From the NCBI GenBank assembly GCA_002104985.1, contig MCGO01000073.1, positions 124,001 through 188,000 on the forward strand: a DNA stretch of 64,000 bases. The letters are read 5' to 3'. Source of the stretch: Rhizoclosmatium globosum. Its lineage: Eukaryota; Chytridiomycota; Chytridiomycetes; Chytridiales; Chytriomycetaceae. The translations under genes were made by a program, and so were the position numbers. Below are positions 54,601 through 64,000 of this stretch, piece after piece. Under the pieces are notes generated by a model. The model saw nothing but the letters and a program-made list of their open reading frames with translations, searched no databases and had not been told where the DNA came from. The first letter of the stretch is position 1. Every line of letters begins with the position of its first letter.

Positions 54601-56415
54601 GACGCATCTGCAAAAGCTGAGCAGTCAATTGTTAGCATTCTGGAGGCTCAAGCTGAAAGACTTAAAAGTCTTGCTGAACAAGAAATTCAAACTTTCTTGC
54701 ATCCAATAGTGCCGGAGGAAAGCCGTCTGGATCTGGACCCTCCGAACAAGAGCTACTGAAGAAAATCACGAGCTACCTCTCTGGTCCGAAACCAAGTTCG
54801 TCCACAAACACGAGGCAAACCGAAGAACAAGACCTTCTTCTCCACCTTCTTCAGTTTCAATTAGATAGAGAGCGGGCAACAACTGGAGTCCAACGTCATC
54901 GTCTTCGGATGCAAACACAACTGCGATCCACGAACTCATTCAACGTATTCTCGATCCTAAGAGCGACCGCAGTAAAAGCAAATCCAGCTTCAGCCCAGCC
55001 CCAGAAAAACCAGCGAGCCTTCAGCAGAAGTGAAAGCCAATACTGAGTTTCTCAAATTCGAGGATACTCTCCATAGCCTCGCAATTACTGCCCAACAGGA
55101 GATAATTCGTCTGCAACGATCCATAACGAACGCCAGCAGGCTGTAAGAGACGCTGCGAGGCGGAGGCAAAGAGACGTGTTGAAGTGGATAAACTGAGCAG
55201 AAAAGCGCGAAAGTCCTTGGTGATGTGAGCACTGTCGGTATGGCTGCTGGAAACGTTGGAATAAGTGGAACTGGTAGCACAGTATCAGGATCCCCTCGTA
55301 AACCGTACGATTTCAACAAGGGCTCATTTGTTGGAGGACCTGGAAGTGGCTCGAATCAAATCGGCCGAAGTCCTTCCAATGCTCCTCAACAACCACAAAG
55401 AATTTTCACTTGGAGTGATGGAAGCGTTCGCCGTGAAAGCTTTTATGATGCGGAAGAAGGATATTTGGATGCGAGGCGATACATGTCACCCCTTGCACGA
55501 AGTGAAGAGAACTTGGATCAGTTGGCGGACAACATTGACGTCAATTTGACGATGCAGCATAGCCAGGCGACAAAAGCTGCTCATGTCTTAAAGAAGCAAG
55601 CTGAAGCTGCAAAGGCAGAATATGAAGCTAAATTGAGTCTTGCGGACAAGCGAGGGCGAAAGAGGAGGAGCTGTTGAGAATGCGCGAGGGATTGTATCAT
55701 ACCGGCAACAACAACAACAGTCAACCAAAACACACAATGCTTGATAACATTGTTCATACTGCAGAAAGTGTATTTGGTATCGGACACGCGTTTGGAAGTG
55801 GTCCTTCAACACTACCACCATCAGGACCTAGACAACCCACTTCGAAAACAAAACCAAAGTCAAAAATGTTTCCGGATGGCAGAGGGACTAACTCCAACAC
55901 AAAGGCGTTCCCTGTTCATATACCAGCTACCACAGTTGACGAAAGCTTTTATCAAGCTCCCGAACCCGTGATGACAAAGCAAGACTTCGCCAGTAGTAAT
56001 CTTTTCGATAAAATCATACAGCCTGTGAAATGGATGAACGGTGGCTCATTGTTTCTGAAATCTGATGAATCTGGAAGCGAAGGATCATCTCAGAATCGAA
56101 CTTCACCCATGCGGAAACCCGTAAGCATGACGAAACCAGGGATGGAAGACAAATCAGTCCAGGACATCATGGATGGTAATATGGAGTCTGGTGAAAACCA
56201 CAAGTTGACAAAGAAGCTGCCCAAGAAACATGACAGCGGAATTGGGAGTGAAATTTCGTTGTCCAAGAGCGGTCGAAAACATGGTATATATATTTTCCTA
56301 TATTTTAAGGCTGAAACTAAACGCAGTCTCAGGGGATCTGTCCCGCGTTGTAAAGATGGAAAGTGAAGCAGTCGTCTCGCACTTTTTGGCCGGATCATCT
56401 CCCGCAAGTGAATAG
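51686..56415 (+). CDS. BRO1-domain protein (Alix/Rim20/Bro1 family), many frame breaks
   Basis: The BRO1 signature is clear: YYAQLLNLSQKFDFESGR, INFNWYEAYSPDRQVTHSCI, HFEMACVLFNVAAVYSQ and MLAQAMECYFEKA (52270-52810). A helical V-domain-like region follows, then a Ser/Pro/Gly-rich tail ending VVKMESEAVVSHFLAGSSPA at 56415. BRO1 proteins bind ESCRT-III (Snf7) and act in endosomal sorting or pH sensing. Introns such as that before YYAQLL (GTTAAG...TTTCAG) are canonical. Between about 52800 and 55700 the frame changes repeatedly without splice sites, far more than in neighbouring genes, so either local sequence quality is poor or the gene is decaying. The start is uncertain (51686 is the first plausible ATG). 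Confidence 0.7.
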
Positions 56416-56521
56416 CCAGATACTTTTATACCCTCTTTTATTTTTAAAAAAATTCACTTCTTCCGTAAATTATTTGAAAATCAATTGAACCTTTTAAAAT
56501 GAAAAGATTCCTTAGTTCACT

Positions 56522-59503
56522 CTAATAAAACTTGCATGAAGACAGTTCAACCCACGCCCCTCCACTGACAACATAATTAAACCCATTCGAACTTCCCTGC
56601 GTCCCTTCATTATTCGAAACACCGTCAGATGGTAAAGGATCGTAACATTGTGCAACGAGTGACGAATCACACGGCCACATTTGCACCCAATCCGTCCCTG
56701 AGAACACAAAATTGTATCCCTGGAAAGAGCTGTATGATCCTGTCGTGTATGTTCCGAACGTGAGATAGTGTGGGAAACATCCTTGAGTTCGAACAACGTC
56801 GACTGTGCTTGGTGGAGCTGTCCAAGAAGGTGGAATCGCTTCAGATGTTGAAGTGCGGACGTCTGGTTGGCTGTCAAAAGTATAGGTGGTCGTGGTTGGG
56901 AATAAGTCAAATGTGGGACTGTAAATTGGGATATCTGGTGTTGCTGAAGGTGACGGTGGAAACTGGTTTGGAGAGGGGATATCGGTTGGAGAGTAGATTG
57001 GAATATCTGGAGTCACGGAAGGGGATGGTGGCACTTGGTATGAAGTTGGGTAATCAATAGGGGAATAGACTGGGAAAGTGAAATCTGTTGGTGAAACATG
57101 AGGTACGTCTGCAGTTGGACTTTGTGCATTCGTTTGAGTAAGAGTAGCTCCCAAGAAAATAGTATCCAAAGTAGTATCGTTTGGGTAATTGGTTGTGCCA
57201 AAAGCGTCGGTCGTTGCGATTGGTGAAACAAGAGGCACGTCTCCAGTTGGACTTTGCGCATTCGTTTGAGTGATAGTAGCTCCCGAGAAAAAAGTATCCA
57301 AAATAGTATTGCTTAAATAATTGGTTGTGCCAAAGGCGTCGGTCGTTGCAGTTGACGTTGTAGTCGATGTTGAGGTGGTTGTTGTGGTTGTAGTTGTGTC
57401 AGTGCTTGTGGTAGTTGTACTCGTAGTAGTTGTTGTCGTCGTCGTAGTTGTTGTGGTCGTGGTGGCGGCAGCAGGCGGAGCCGGAACATTAATCGCCGAG
57501 GAGCCAGAGACACACTGATATAATGAATCAAAAACTGGTACATCAAGAAAGCATCAGAATCTTACAGCTTGCTGCTTATTGCTCCACAACTTCTGCACAC
57601 TGAACTGTCCAAAGCCTGGAAGCGGAGCCATCTGAAGTCTGCAAAGCTGGTCTGCGGTCTTTCCGTCACTTGTCTGCCAAGTCCAAGTCGCTTGGTTAAC
57701 AATCGTTCCGCTTGCATAGGCCTCAAGATTTCTCAAGGAATCGACCGAATTTCCACTATAAGTATGTGTTCAGAAACGAAAGTAGAATGGTAAAGCTAAC
57801 CAGTTGGACGTACAGTTTCCACTGCTGTAGTCAGGGAATATCGCGTAGTTTATGTACGGCGCATTGTAGTCGTCAGAAGCAGTAACAGCTCCCCCGACAA
57901 AGCAGTATGCATCGCATCCTGCCAATACACTTCCTTGATACACCATATCAGAGTTTGCGGCCAAGTGGATGAGATAGAATGAGCTTGATTTGACTTGAAT
58001 GGTTCCAGCTTTCACGAGATTTCTTGAGGCCGAAAAAGTTAAAGTCTTCAAGCTAAACACTTTTGATACATACCTCAAGTAATCTTGGAACGTTGAGGAA
58101 GCATCGAGTCCAGCTTTTGGGCTGCTTTCGATGTATGCTGGTTGAGCAGTTCCGCTCGTGACGCCGTACTCCGAAAGAACGTTGAAATACGCGGACTTCG
58201 TGAGTGCGTTGTAGAATTTTATGAGATCTGATTGGAAGCCATTTGATCCCAGGAAGATTGGATTGCTTCAAATTGTGAGTGATCTTTTCACCCGTTTCTG
58301 TGGGGCTTACATTTCAATCGTAGGACTAACTGTAGTTTTTGTATTGGTTAAGGTTATTGGTGCTGGTGCAGGTATTGCCGGCTGAGCTTGAGCTTTTGTT
58401 GGTGCAGTCAATTGACACTAAAAAATTAAGTAAGCTTTAGCAATCATAAACGGGAAAGATATAATACTCACAGCTTGTTTTGCATTACTCCATACTTTTT
58501 CAAGCTGCCATTGTTTTCCTGATGCTGGATCATCAACTGTTCCAAGTTGCCAAGAACCTTCGTTTTTGCAAAACCGAGGTTTAGACCCTCTTCCTCGACA
58601 GAACTACAAAAAAAATACCCCTTACAAATATCTCCAATCTCGTCACCGCTGTGCAGTTTTCCAGTAACTGTTGGAACCCTCCAACCATTCCAAGAATCTG
58701 TAATGGCCTCCGCAAGCTCATGAGATGTGGTTCCGGCGAGACTGTCCATATTACTTCCGCACAGTGGAATTACACCGTAATAAGTTTGGTTGGTATTCTC
58801 GTAAATATCACCAATATAAGCCGTTCCTACAGACAACTATTAGTTGACATTAAGCATTAAATATCGGTTTTGTACCATGATATCCTGCGAAATCATTGCA
58901 AGAAGCTCCATTGACTCCTGCAGTCACGTTGATTCCATCCTTCATATAAATTGTGTAGTATGAGTTTTGATTGGGAGTAATAGCTCCCTTTTGAACCAGA
59001 GAACGAATGTATTTTTTCACATCCGTGTCTGTAAGAGAAGTCTGGATATTGGTCTCAGTGTAACTGCCCACAACCTTGCCACGACCAATCACTTGTGTTG
59101 GGGTAGCATATTCAATGACTAAAGAAAACGCACGATTAAAAGTAATATCCTTGAAAAAATTAGCTTACAGTTGTTCATGAAATCGCTTTGTACAAGATAT
59201 GTGTTCAAGGCAGTCAAGTCAGTTTGGTAAGGTACCGTTGAGTCATACCAAATGAGAGTCCTACAGTCATGAATATAGGCTAAGAATACGCGTAAACTAA
59301 AAAAGAGAAGCAAACGATATTTACACTTCAACATTTGGAATCATCGGACCTCCTCCATAACTCAAAAGGACAGTTTCGCCACGTTTTCCGATTTGTTGCA
59401 GTGTTGACACATTAAATGGTAGTTTGTGAATGTTGGAGAAAACTGGAGGCTCAATAGCAACCTGGTGGTTCTCAGACGGCAAGTATAGAAGTGGAGGCAT
59501 CAT
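56522..59503 (-). CDS. EXORDIUM-like extracellular protein with SHELAEAITD motif and Thr-rich repeats
   Basis: Multi-exon, ATG at 59503. The N-terminal part reads LSYGGGPMIPNVEV...LIWYDSTVPYQTDLTALNTY, then NSYYTIYMKDGINVTAG, SCNDFAGYHG and TTSHELAEAITDSWNG...GDEIGDIC. This order resembles the phosphate-induced/EXORDIUM-type proteins (GGPV...IWYG) and bacterial or fungal relatives with a SHELxEAxTDP motif, where His and Glu could bind metal. A module ending (L/V)WSN-(K/A)-(K/Q)-QAV occurs twice (58490, 57580). Downstream come a Thr/Val-rich tract (57350-57480, TTT/GTT runs), a duplicated TITQTNAQSPTGDVPLVSP unit and two GG/SGxxW-(V)-(E/Q) end repeats. Probably secreted or wall-associated, though no signal peptide was located. 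Confidence 0.6.
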
Positions 59504-59647
59504 GGATTTCGGCCAAGAATCTTGACAGAACAAGAGATTCCCTGAGATTTACGACATTACAAAGGAATCTTTCCATGGCACTTTGTTTCAAGCTGCTCTT
59601 TCATATACGAATAACGTTTTTGGTTGGTTGTATTTTTAAGATGGAAG

Positions 59648-60467
59648 ATGCCTCCAAAAGCCATACATCCATTCTTCAAAAGCACGCGAACCCCCTCAGT
59701 ACCTTCCTCCCCTTCCTCTATCCCTAAAACCGAACCAGTGAATCCACTCAAGCGAATGATGGCCCAAGCCGCCTCCTCCGAAGCCCCTTCAATCGAGCCG
59801 CACCAAAAGAAGCCCAAACCATCCACAAAAACCCAAGCACAAACACAGTGGCAGAATGTGCTTTCGCAGTACCTGACCAGCCCCGAATCATTCACCTCGG
59901 CCGTTGTGGTCAAGGCAACAGAAAAAGTAGTCGTGATCAACGATGCATTTCCGAAGGCGAAGCTGCACTTTCTTCTCCTTCCGCGAATTGAAGGTCATTC
60001 AACGGCCGCGGGAATTGCTGCACTCGAATCAAAGGACTTGGAAATGCTCGAAATGCTGAAAAGAACTGTGGAGGAGCTGAGGAACAACCATCCAGATGCC
60101 ACGCTCAGGGCTGGATTCCACGCTATTCCATCAATGGCCCACCTTCATTTACATCTGATTTCAGATGATTTCATATCCCCAGCACTCAAAAACAAGAAAC
60201 ATTGGAATTCATTCACAACTCCATTCTTCGTTCCACTTGACAAGGTGATTGATGAAGTTACTCGACATGGCTGCATTAAGGTCTGTTCATTTTGAAAGAT
60301 GGCATGCATAGCGGTCTGATGTCGTTTGAGGATAGGTTGATAAAGAAGCAAACGAATGGCTGCTTAAAGGCCCCCTTGTATGCCACAAATGCCAACAAAC
60401 TCTCAAGAATATTCCGGATTTGAAGCGGCATTTAGAAATTCATGTTGAGGGTGTAAAAAACGGATAA
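59648..60467 (+). CDS. aprataxin-like DNA-adenylate hydrolase (HIT domain plus zinc finger)
   Basis: Two exons (59648-60280, 60336-60467) give 254 aa. The HIT domain spans about residues 60-195, with FPKAKLHFLLLPR and the histidine triad HLHLHLISDDF, whose central His forms the AMP intermediate. The C-terminal C2H2-type finger is CHKCQQTLKNIPDLKRHLEI-H. Aprataxin/Hnt3 removes AMP from abortive ligation intermediates in DNA single-strand break repair. The N-terminal extension is Pro/Ser/Lys-rich and lacks an FHA domain, as in fungal Hnt3. Start chosen at the first ATG of the frame. Confidence 0.9.
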
Positions 60468-60485
60468 ATAAAGAAGTAGAAATAC

Positions 60486-61706
60486 TTGATTGTAATGCCT
60501 CCACAGTCATCATTCCGAGCCGGACTTCATTCGCTTCCACCTGAGCTATTGACTGAAATCCTTGTCCTTCTTCCAATCGATGAAAAACTGGTTGATGTTG
60601 GGTTATCGTGCAAAGGCCTTGCCCAGTTCGTATTCGCCACTTACTCCTTTGCCCAAAAGCACTTTAAACACCAGTACACCATCTATCGGCTCTCAGGAAT
60701 CACTGAATCAGGCCAGATCCTTGCATTGTGGCCTATCTGCATGATAAACAGCTGCATACCTTGCTATGGAGGCGCCTTCCATTCAACTACCAAACTGTTG
60801 TTTTTGGAGAGGCTCTGCAAGGCGAAAATAGCCGAAAGCTTTCGTCAATATTACGACGCATTTGCAATTCGCGAATTTGGAATTTTCCTTCTACAATAGC
60901 TGTCAAAGCAGTTCAACAACTCGTGAATTTCGGCTTTGATCCAAGTGTTCAATCGGGTCGAATTATTCAATGGGCAGCTGCAAAAAACTGGGTTGAGGTT
61001 ATTTCTCTTATGTTGGAGCACGTGCCGCCTTTATCAAGCAATATTCTTAATGAGGGGTTACTTGTCGCTTCCAAGTTTGGACATAGTGGCGTTTTCAAAG
61101 TTCTCTTATCAGACAGCAGAGTCGATCCCTCAGTCAGACAGAAATGGCGAAGTACTGAAGTCAATTACCCACTTGGGCCACGTTGAAGCGTTAAAAGTCC
61201 TTCTCATGGATGGGAGGTTGGATCCAACAATCGACAATAACGGATATCTAGAAAGAGCCGTTTTGTGTGAAGAAAATGGCACTCTGGATGTGTATTTACA
61301 GGATCCTCGAGTGACTGTACCCATAATGAATCATCTCATTGGGTATTCGGCAAAAACAAAGAAACCGCGTGCTCTGAAGAGATTACTTGAAGATCCACGC
61401 GTGGACCCGAGCTATAACTGCAAATATGCTGTCTGGGCTGCAGTTAGTGCTGGTTATTGGGACATTTTGTCGTGTCTTCTGTGTGATTCGCGTACAGTGC
61501 TTGATTTTGCGACTGAATTGAGATTAGAGACAAGCGCGAGGGAAACAGGGAGTCGGATATTCATTGGAACAACAGTGGCTGCAATAGTCGAAGTAGCAGC
61601 GCTCTTGGAAATAGTCGTGGTCGAAGTCGCATTCAAAACGCTGCTAGTGGTCGCAACAGTACTTGAAGTCGAAGTTGTTGAGGTAGTTGAGGTAGTCGTT
61701 GTTTGA
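60486..61706 (+). pseudogene. F-box/ankyrin-repeat gene with two frame breaks and an altered C-terminus
   Basis: The F-box (LPPELLTEILVLLPIDEKLV) reads from 60486 (or the internal Met at 60495). The frame changes near 60735 to continue as LPFNYQTVVFGEALQG and WAAAKNWVEVISLMLEH, and again near 61140 to continue as NGEVLKSITHLGHVEALKVL. After ATELRLETSARE the sequence no longer matches the family; it reads into Val/Glu-rich residues to 61706. On the other strand that last part is a Thr/Ser-rich frame (61720-61454, MSDITQTTTTSTTSTTSTSS). Two indels plus a replaced 3' end favour a pseudogene, though indel errors occur elsewhere in the window. Confidence 0.65.
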
Positions 61707-61730
61707 GTGATATCAGACATGATGGCTGCA

Positions 61731-62336
61731 AAGAGCAGGTATCATAAATGATTAACATGATGACAACATAGAAAGAATACAGCTTTCAAAAAACTATTTA
61801 ACGTCTTGTTGGTTGTATGTGCAATCTTACTTCATACATTATACGCGCTTAATGCGACATTAAGAAATTGGAGTTAAGTCACGGTAGAACAAGTTTTATT
61901 ACATTTGATTGGAATTGTCATTCTACCCTAAAACTTCCGGAAGACCAAAAAATTTTATCCAGGGGAGCTCACTATTATTAGGGGGGAGGGGGGGGACGAG
62001 CCCCCCCCTTCCTTCCCCCCTAAAAACCCCCCTCGAACCCCCCCCTTTTGGACAATGGTTGTGATGTTGGCCTTATTATTATGTGTACTCTCAATGCATT
62101 ATTGGGATATTGGAATTGCTATGCTGTTAACCAGTTCCGTAGCTTCTCCAGCAGAGAGTGGACCCAATGATCTCAAGTGCACAGGTTCGAGTCATAGTGA
62201 TGTCAACAAGAACTTTTAATCAAGTCATGTGAGGAAGGAGATGGAAGAAGTTCCGGAAGATTCAAAGGGGGAAGACCTCAATCTGAGCCGAACAGCTTAT
62301 GAATAAAAAAGTACTGGAACATTTCCAAATTATCAG
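61731..62336. other. intergenic with a G/C-homopolymer hairpin
   Basis: No gene. At 61981-62048 there is a block of G runs followed by C runs; GGGGGGGG-ACGAG-CCCCCCCC (61988-62008) is a perfect 8-bp G:C hairpin, extendable with the adjoining G6 and C6 runs. The surrounding sequence is AT-rich. Confidence 0.7.
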
Positions 62337-63524
62337 ATGGCAGTGGACTTAGACAAAACCCACATACAGCTCTCTCAGTCAACTACCGGGCTCTCCTCAC
62401 TTCCATCTGAGTTACTTGGCAACATTCTTATCTACTTGCCAATCACATCAAACCTTGTTGACGTTGGGATAGCATCAAGAGCCATGGCATCATACATCTT
62501 CAACGACTTCCAATTTGCTCGCAGACACTTTCACCACCAATGCAACCTCAAGACGCCATATCCCGATCTCTATATATTTCACGCAAAACTCTTTGGCGGC
62601 ATTTGGAAGTCGCTTCCGTTCAACTATCAGACTGTTGTGTTTGGGTATGCATTGGCAGCCGAACATCTTAAGCGAGATATAGAGTCTCCCCTCTATGGCT
62701 TCTTTAATGCTAAAAACTGGGTGTATCCTCGACCAAAGGCGCTCACAGCCATCCATCTCCTACTGGATCACGGGTTTAACTCGACCACTCAAAACACACA
62801 AATTCTAATTTGGGCAACTACCAATAATTGGATTGAAGTCGTTCGTTTTTTGCTTGAAAATTCTTTCTCGCTGCAAACAATGGCTTTGGAGAATGCGTTT
62901 GGCGTTGCGGTAACTGAAGGATATGTAGAGTTGGTTCAGCTTCTGTTATCTGCTGGCAACACCAATTTATATATCATAGGCAATGATATTACGTTTGCGG
63001 CACACAAGGGGTACTCGGAAATCGTAAAGCTTCTCTTGAATGCCCCGTTGTTTGATCCAAGCACAAATTTAGACAAGCCACTCCAGAGAGCTTGTATAGG
63101 AAATCATGTGGAAACTGTCAAAATACTTTTGGAAGATGGTAGGGCTAATCCAACTGCATCGAACAAAAGGTGTCTGTTTGGTTCTTGCACTGAAGGGTAT
63201 CTTGAAATTCTGGACCTGTTGTTGAAAGATGGTCGCGTTGATCCAACGGTCGATAAAACCAAAGCGCTTGGAATCGCAGCTTCTACAAACAATTTAAGCA
63301 TTGTGAATCGACTTCTCCAAGACGTTCGCGTTGATCCTAGCGATAATGACAACTTTGCCGTGAAGGAGAGTGTTCGCGCTGGTCATTTTGATGTCGTTTC
63401 ATGCCTATGGAATGACTCGTGTTGTATTATTGACGCTGCAACAAAGATGGAACTAATTGAAATCGCAAGGGCAAAGGGTTACGAGAAATTGACGGATTTG
63501 CTTGAGTCTCCGCAGGAATCTTGA
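62337..63524 (+). CDS. F-box/ankyrin-repeat protein
   Basis: 395 aa, single exon, ATG 62337. F-box-like motif LPSELLGNILIYLPITSNLV at about residues 21-60; linker LPFNYQTVVFGYALAAEH; then about eight ankyrin-like repeats (GYSEIVKLLLNAPLFDPSTN, GYLEILDLLLKDGRVDPTVD, NNLSIVNRLLQDVRVDPSDN). It ends IEIARAKGYEKLTDLLESPQ. Closest in sequence to the broken gene at 60486. It retains the family's arrangement throughout without frame break. Confidence 0.87.
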   Translation: MAVDLDKTHIQLSQSTTGLSSLPSELLGNILIYLPITSNLVDVGIASRAMASYIFNDFQFARRHFHHQCNLKTPYPDLYIFHAKLFGGIWKSLPFNYQTVVFGYALAAEHLKRDIESPLYGFFNAKNWVYPRPKALTAIHLLLDHGFNSTTQNTQILIWATTNNWIEVVRFLLENSFSLQTMALENAFGVAVTEGYVELVQLLLSAGNTNLYIIGNDITFAAHKGYSEIVKLLLNAPLFDPSTNLDKPLQRACIGNHVETVKILLEDGRANPTASNKRCLFGSCTEGYLEILDLLLKDGRVDPTVDKTKALGIAASTNNLSIVNRLLQDVRVDPSDNDNFAVKESVRAGHFDVVSCLWNDSCCIIDAATKMELIEIARAKGYEKLTDLLESPQES

Positions 63525-63602
63525 TCATGCTTTCGGCTTCTTTTAAGAATCGAGTTGTTAAGAATTAATTTATCCATTTTGTCGCCCATCTGTTTAATTT
63601 AA

Positions 63603-64000
63603 ATGCCAAAAAACAACAACTCTCTTTCCCTAGCCCATCTAGCCAACGAACTCCTCCAAGAAGTTATCAGATACCTTCCTATTGACGAAAACCTGAGAAA
63701 TCTTGGTCTTTGCAGTAAACGATTCTTCCCATTATTGTACGAATCAATTCCACTTGCCCACAGACATGTCCGCAAAAGCCTAATCTTTGGGTTCCTATAT
63801 TTCTATAAGTGGGAAAAGAAGATAGATAGTCGCGATCGCGCTGATATTGCTGCGGCTCAAATATTCAAGGTCCTTCCACTTCCTTACAAGATTGCCGTCT
63901 TCTACAACAAAATCAGCCACCCGCGTGAAGACATACCCTATTGTGAAAACACATTCTTCTATTTCCTACAGCAGATTATAATACCTCATCAAAACTATTA
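63603..64000 (+). CDS. F-box protein of the same family, cut by window end
   Basis: Starts MPKNNNSLSLAHLANELLQE and continues VIRYLPIDENLRNLGLCSKR (F-box-like), then LPLPYKIAVFYNKIS, equivalent to the LPFNYQTVVFG linker of its paralogs. The frame is open to the window edge; the ankyrin part is expected beyond. It begins 78 bp after the stop of the previous family member in the same direction. Confidence 0.8.
   Translation, partial: MPKNNNSLSLAHLANELLQEVIRYLPIDENLRNLGLCSKRFFPLLYESIPLAHRHVRKSLIFGFLYFYKWEKKIDSRDRADIAAAQIFKVLPLPYKIAVFYNKISHPREDIPYCENTFFYFLQQIIIPHQNY

Noticed and set aside
57321..57518. Val-rich plus-strand frame
   Set aside because: Antisense of the Thr-rich tract of the EXORDIUM-like gene; low complexity only.

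Overview
This window is nuclear DNA of a eukaryote, most likely a zoosporic (chytrid-type) fungus. Genes are compact, with many short GT-AG introns of about 45-100 nt. Recognisable fungal housekeeping genes are FCP1, STT4/PI4K-alpha, ESF1, aprataxin, an SLC35F6-like transporter and a BRO1-domain protein. Accessory families such as F-box/ankyrin proteins are expanded. The chytrid placement is inference from gene style, not from a marker search.

Layout: 1-3676 is the 3' part of a mobile element (copy 1) ending inside a tRNA-Arg(ACG) gene. 3727-9203 holds a family of seven-helix membrane proteins, one of them split by an inversion, and a degenerate tRNA-Trp. 9504-30744 is a gene-dense conserved block: FCP1, an F-box/ankyrin gene, tRNA-Ser, a small helical-repeat gene, STT4, ESF1, two membrane proteins, an intact tRNA-Arg(ACG), an amino-acid transporter and a zinc-finger gene. 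31473-38865 is a full copy (copy 2) of the same element inserted in another tRNA-Arg(ACG) gene. 39058-40367 is SLC35F6-like. 40409-46243 is a second, unrelated DNA transposon (CMC/Plavaka-like) with terminal inverted repeats and two divergent genes. 46981-64000 holds tRNA-Glu, five F-box/ankyrin genes, a SERBP1-motif microprotein, a repeat-rich secreted protein, a BRO1 protein, an EXORDIUM-like extracellular protein and aprataxin.

The most unusual object is the tRNA-Arg element. It is about 7.4 kb and encodes a Crypton/Ndc10-type tyrosine recombinase with N-terminal zinc fingers and a C-terminal GCR1-like domain. On the opposite strand it encodes a RuvC-fold Holliday-junction resolvase with two SUMO-interacting motifs. 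Between them lies an array of four hairpins whose arms co-vary. Both copies enter the T-arm (B box) of tRNA-Arg(ACG) at the same base and leave a 3-bp CCT repeat; an uninterrupted third tRNA-Arg(ACG) lies between them and serves as the empty-site control.

Caution: several conserved housekeeping genes here carry single-base frameshifts, some in homopolymers. Some or all frameshifts, including those in element copy 2, may be assembly errors rather than real decay.
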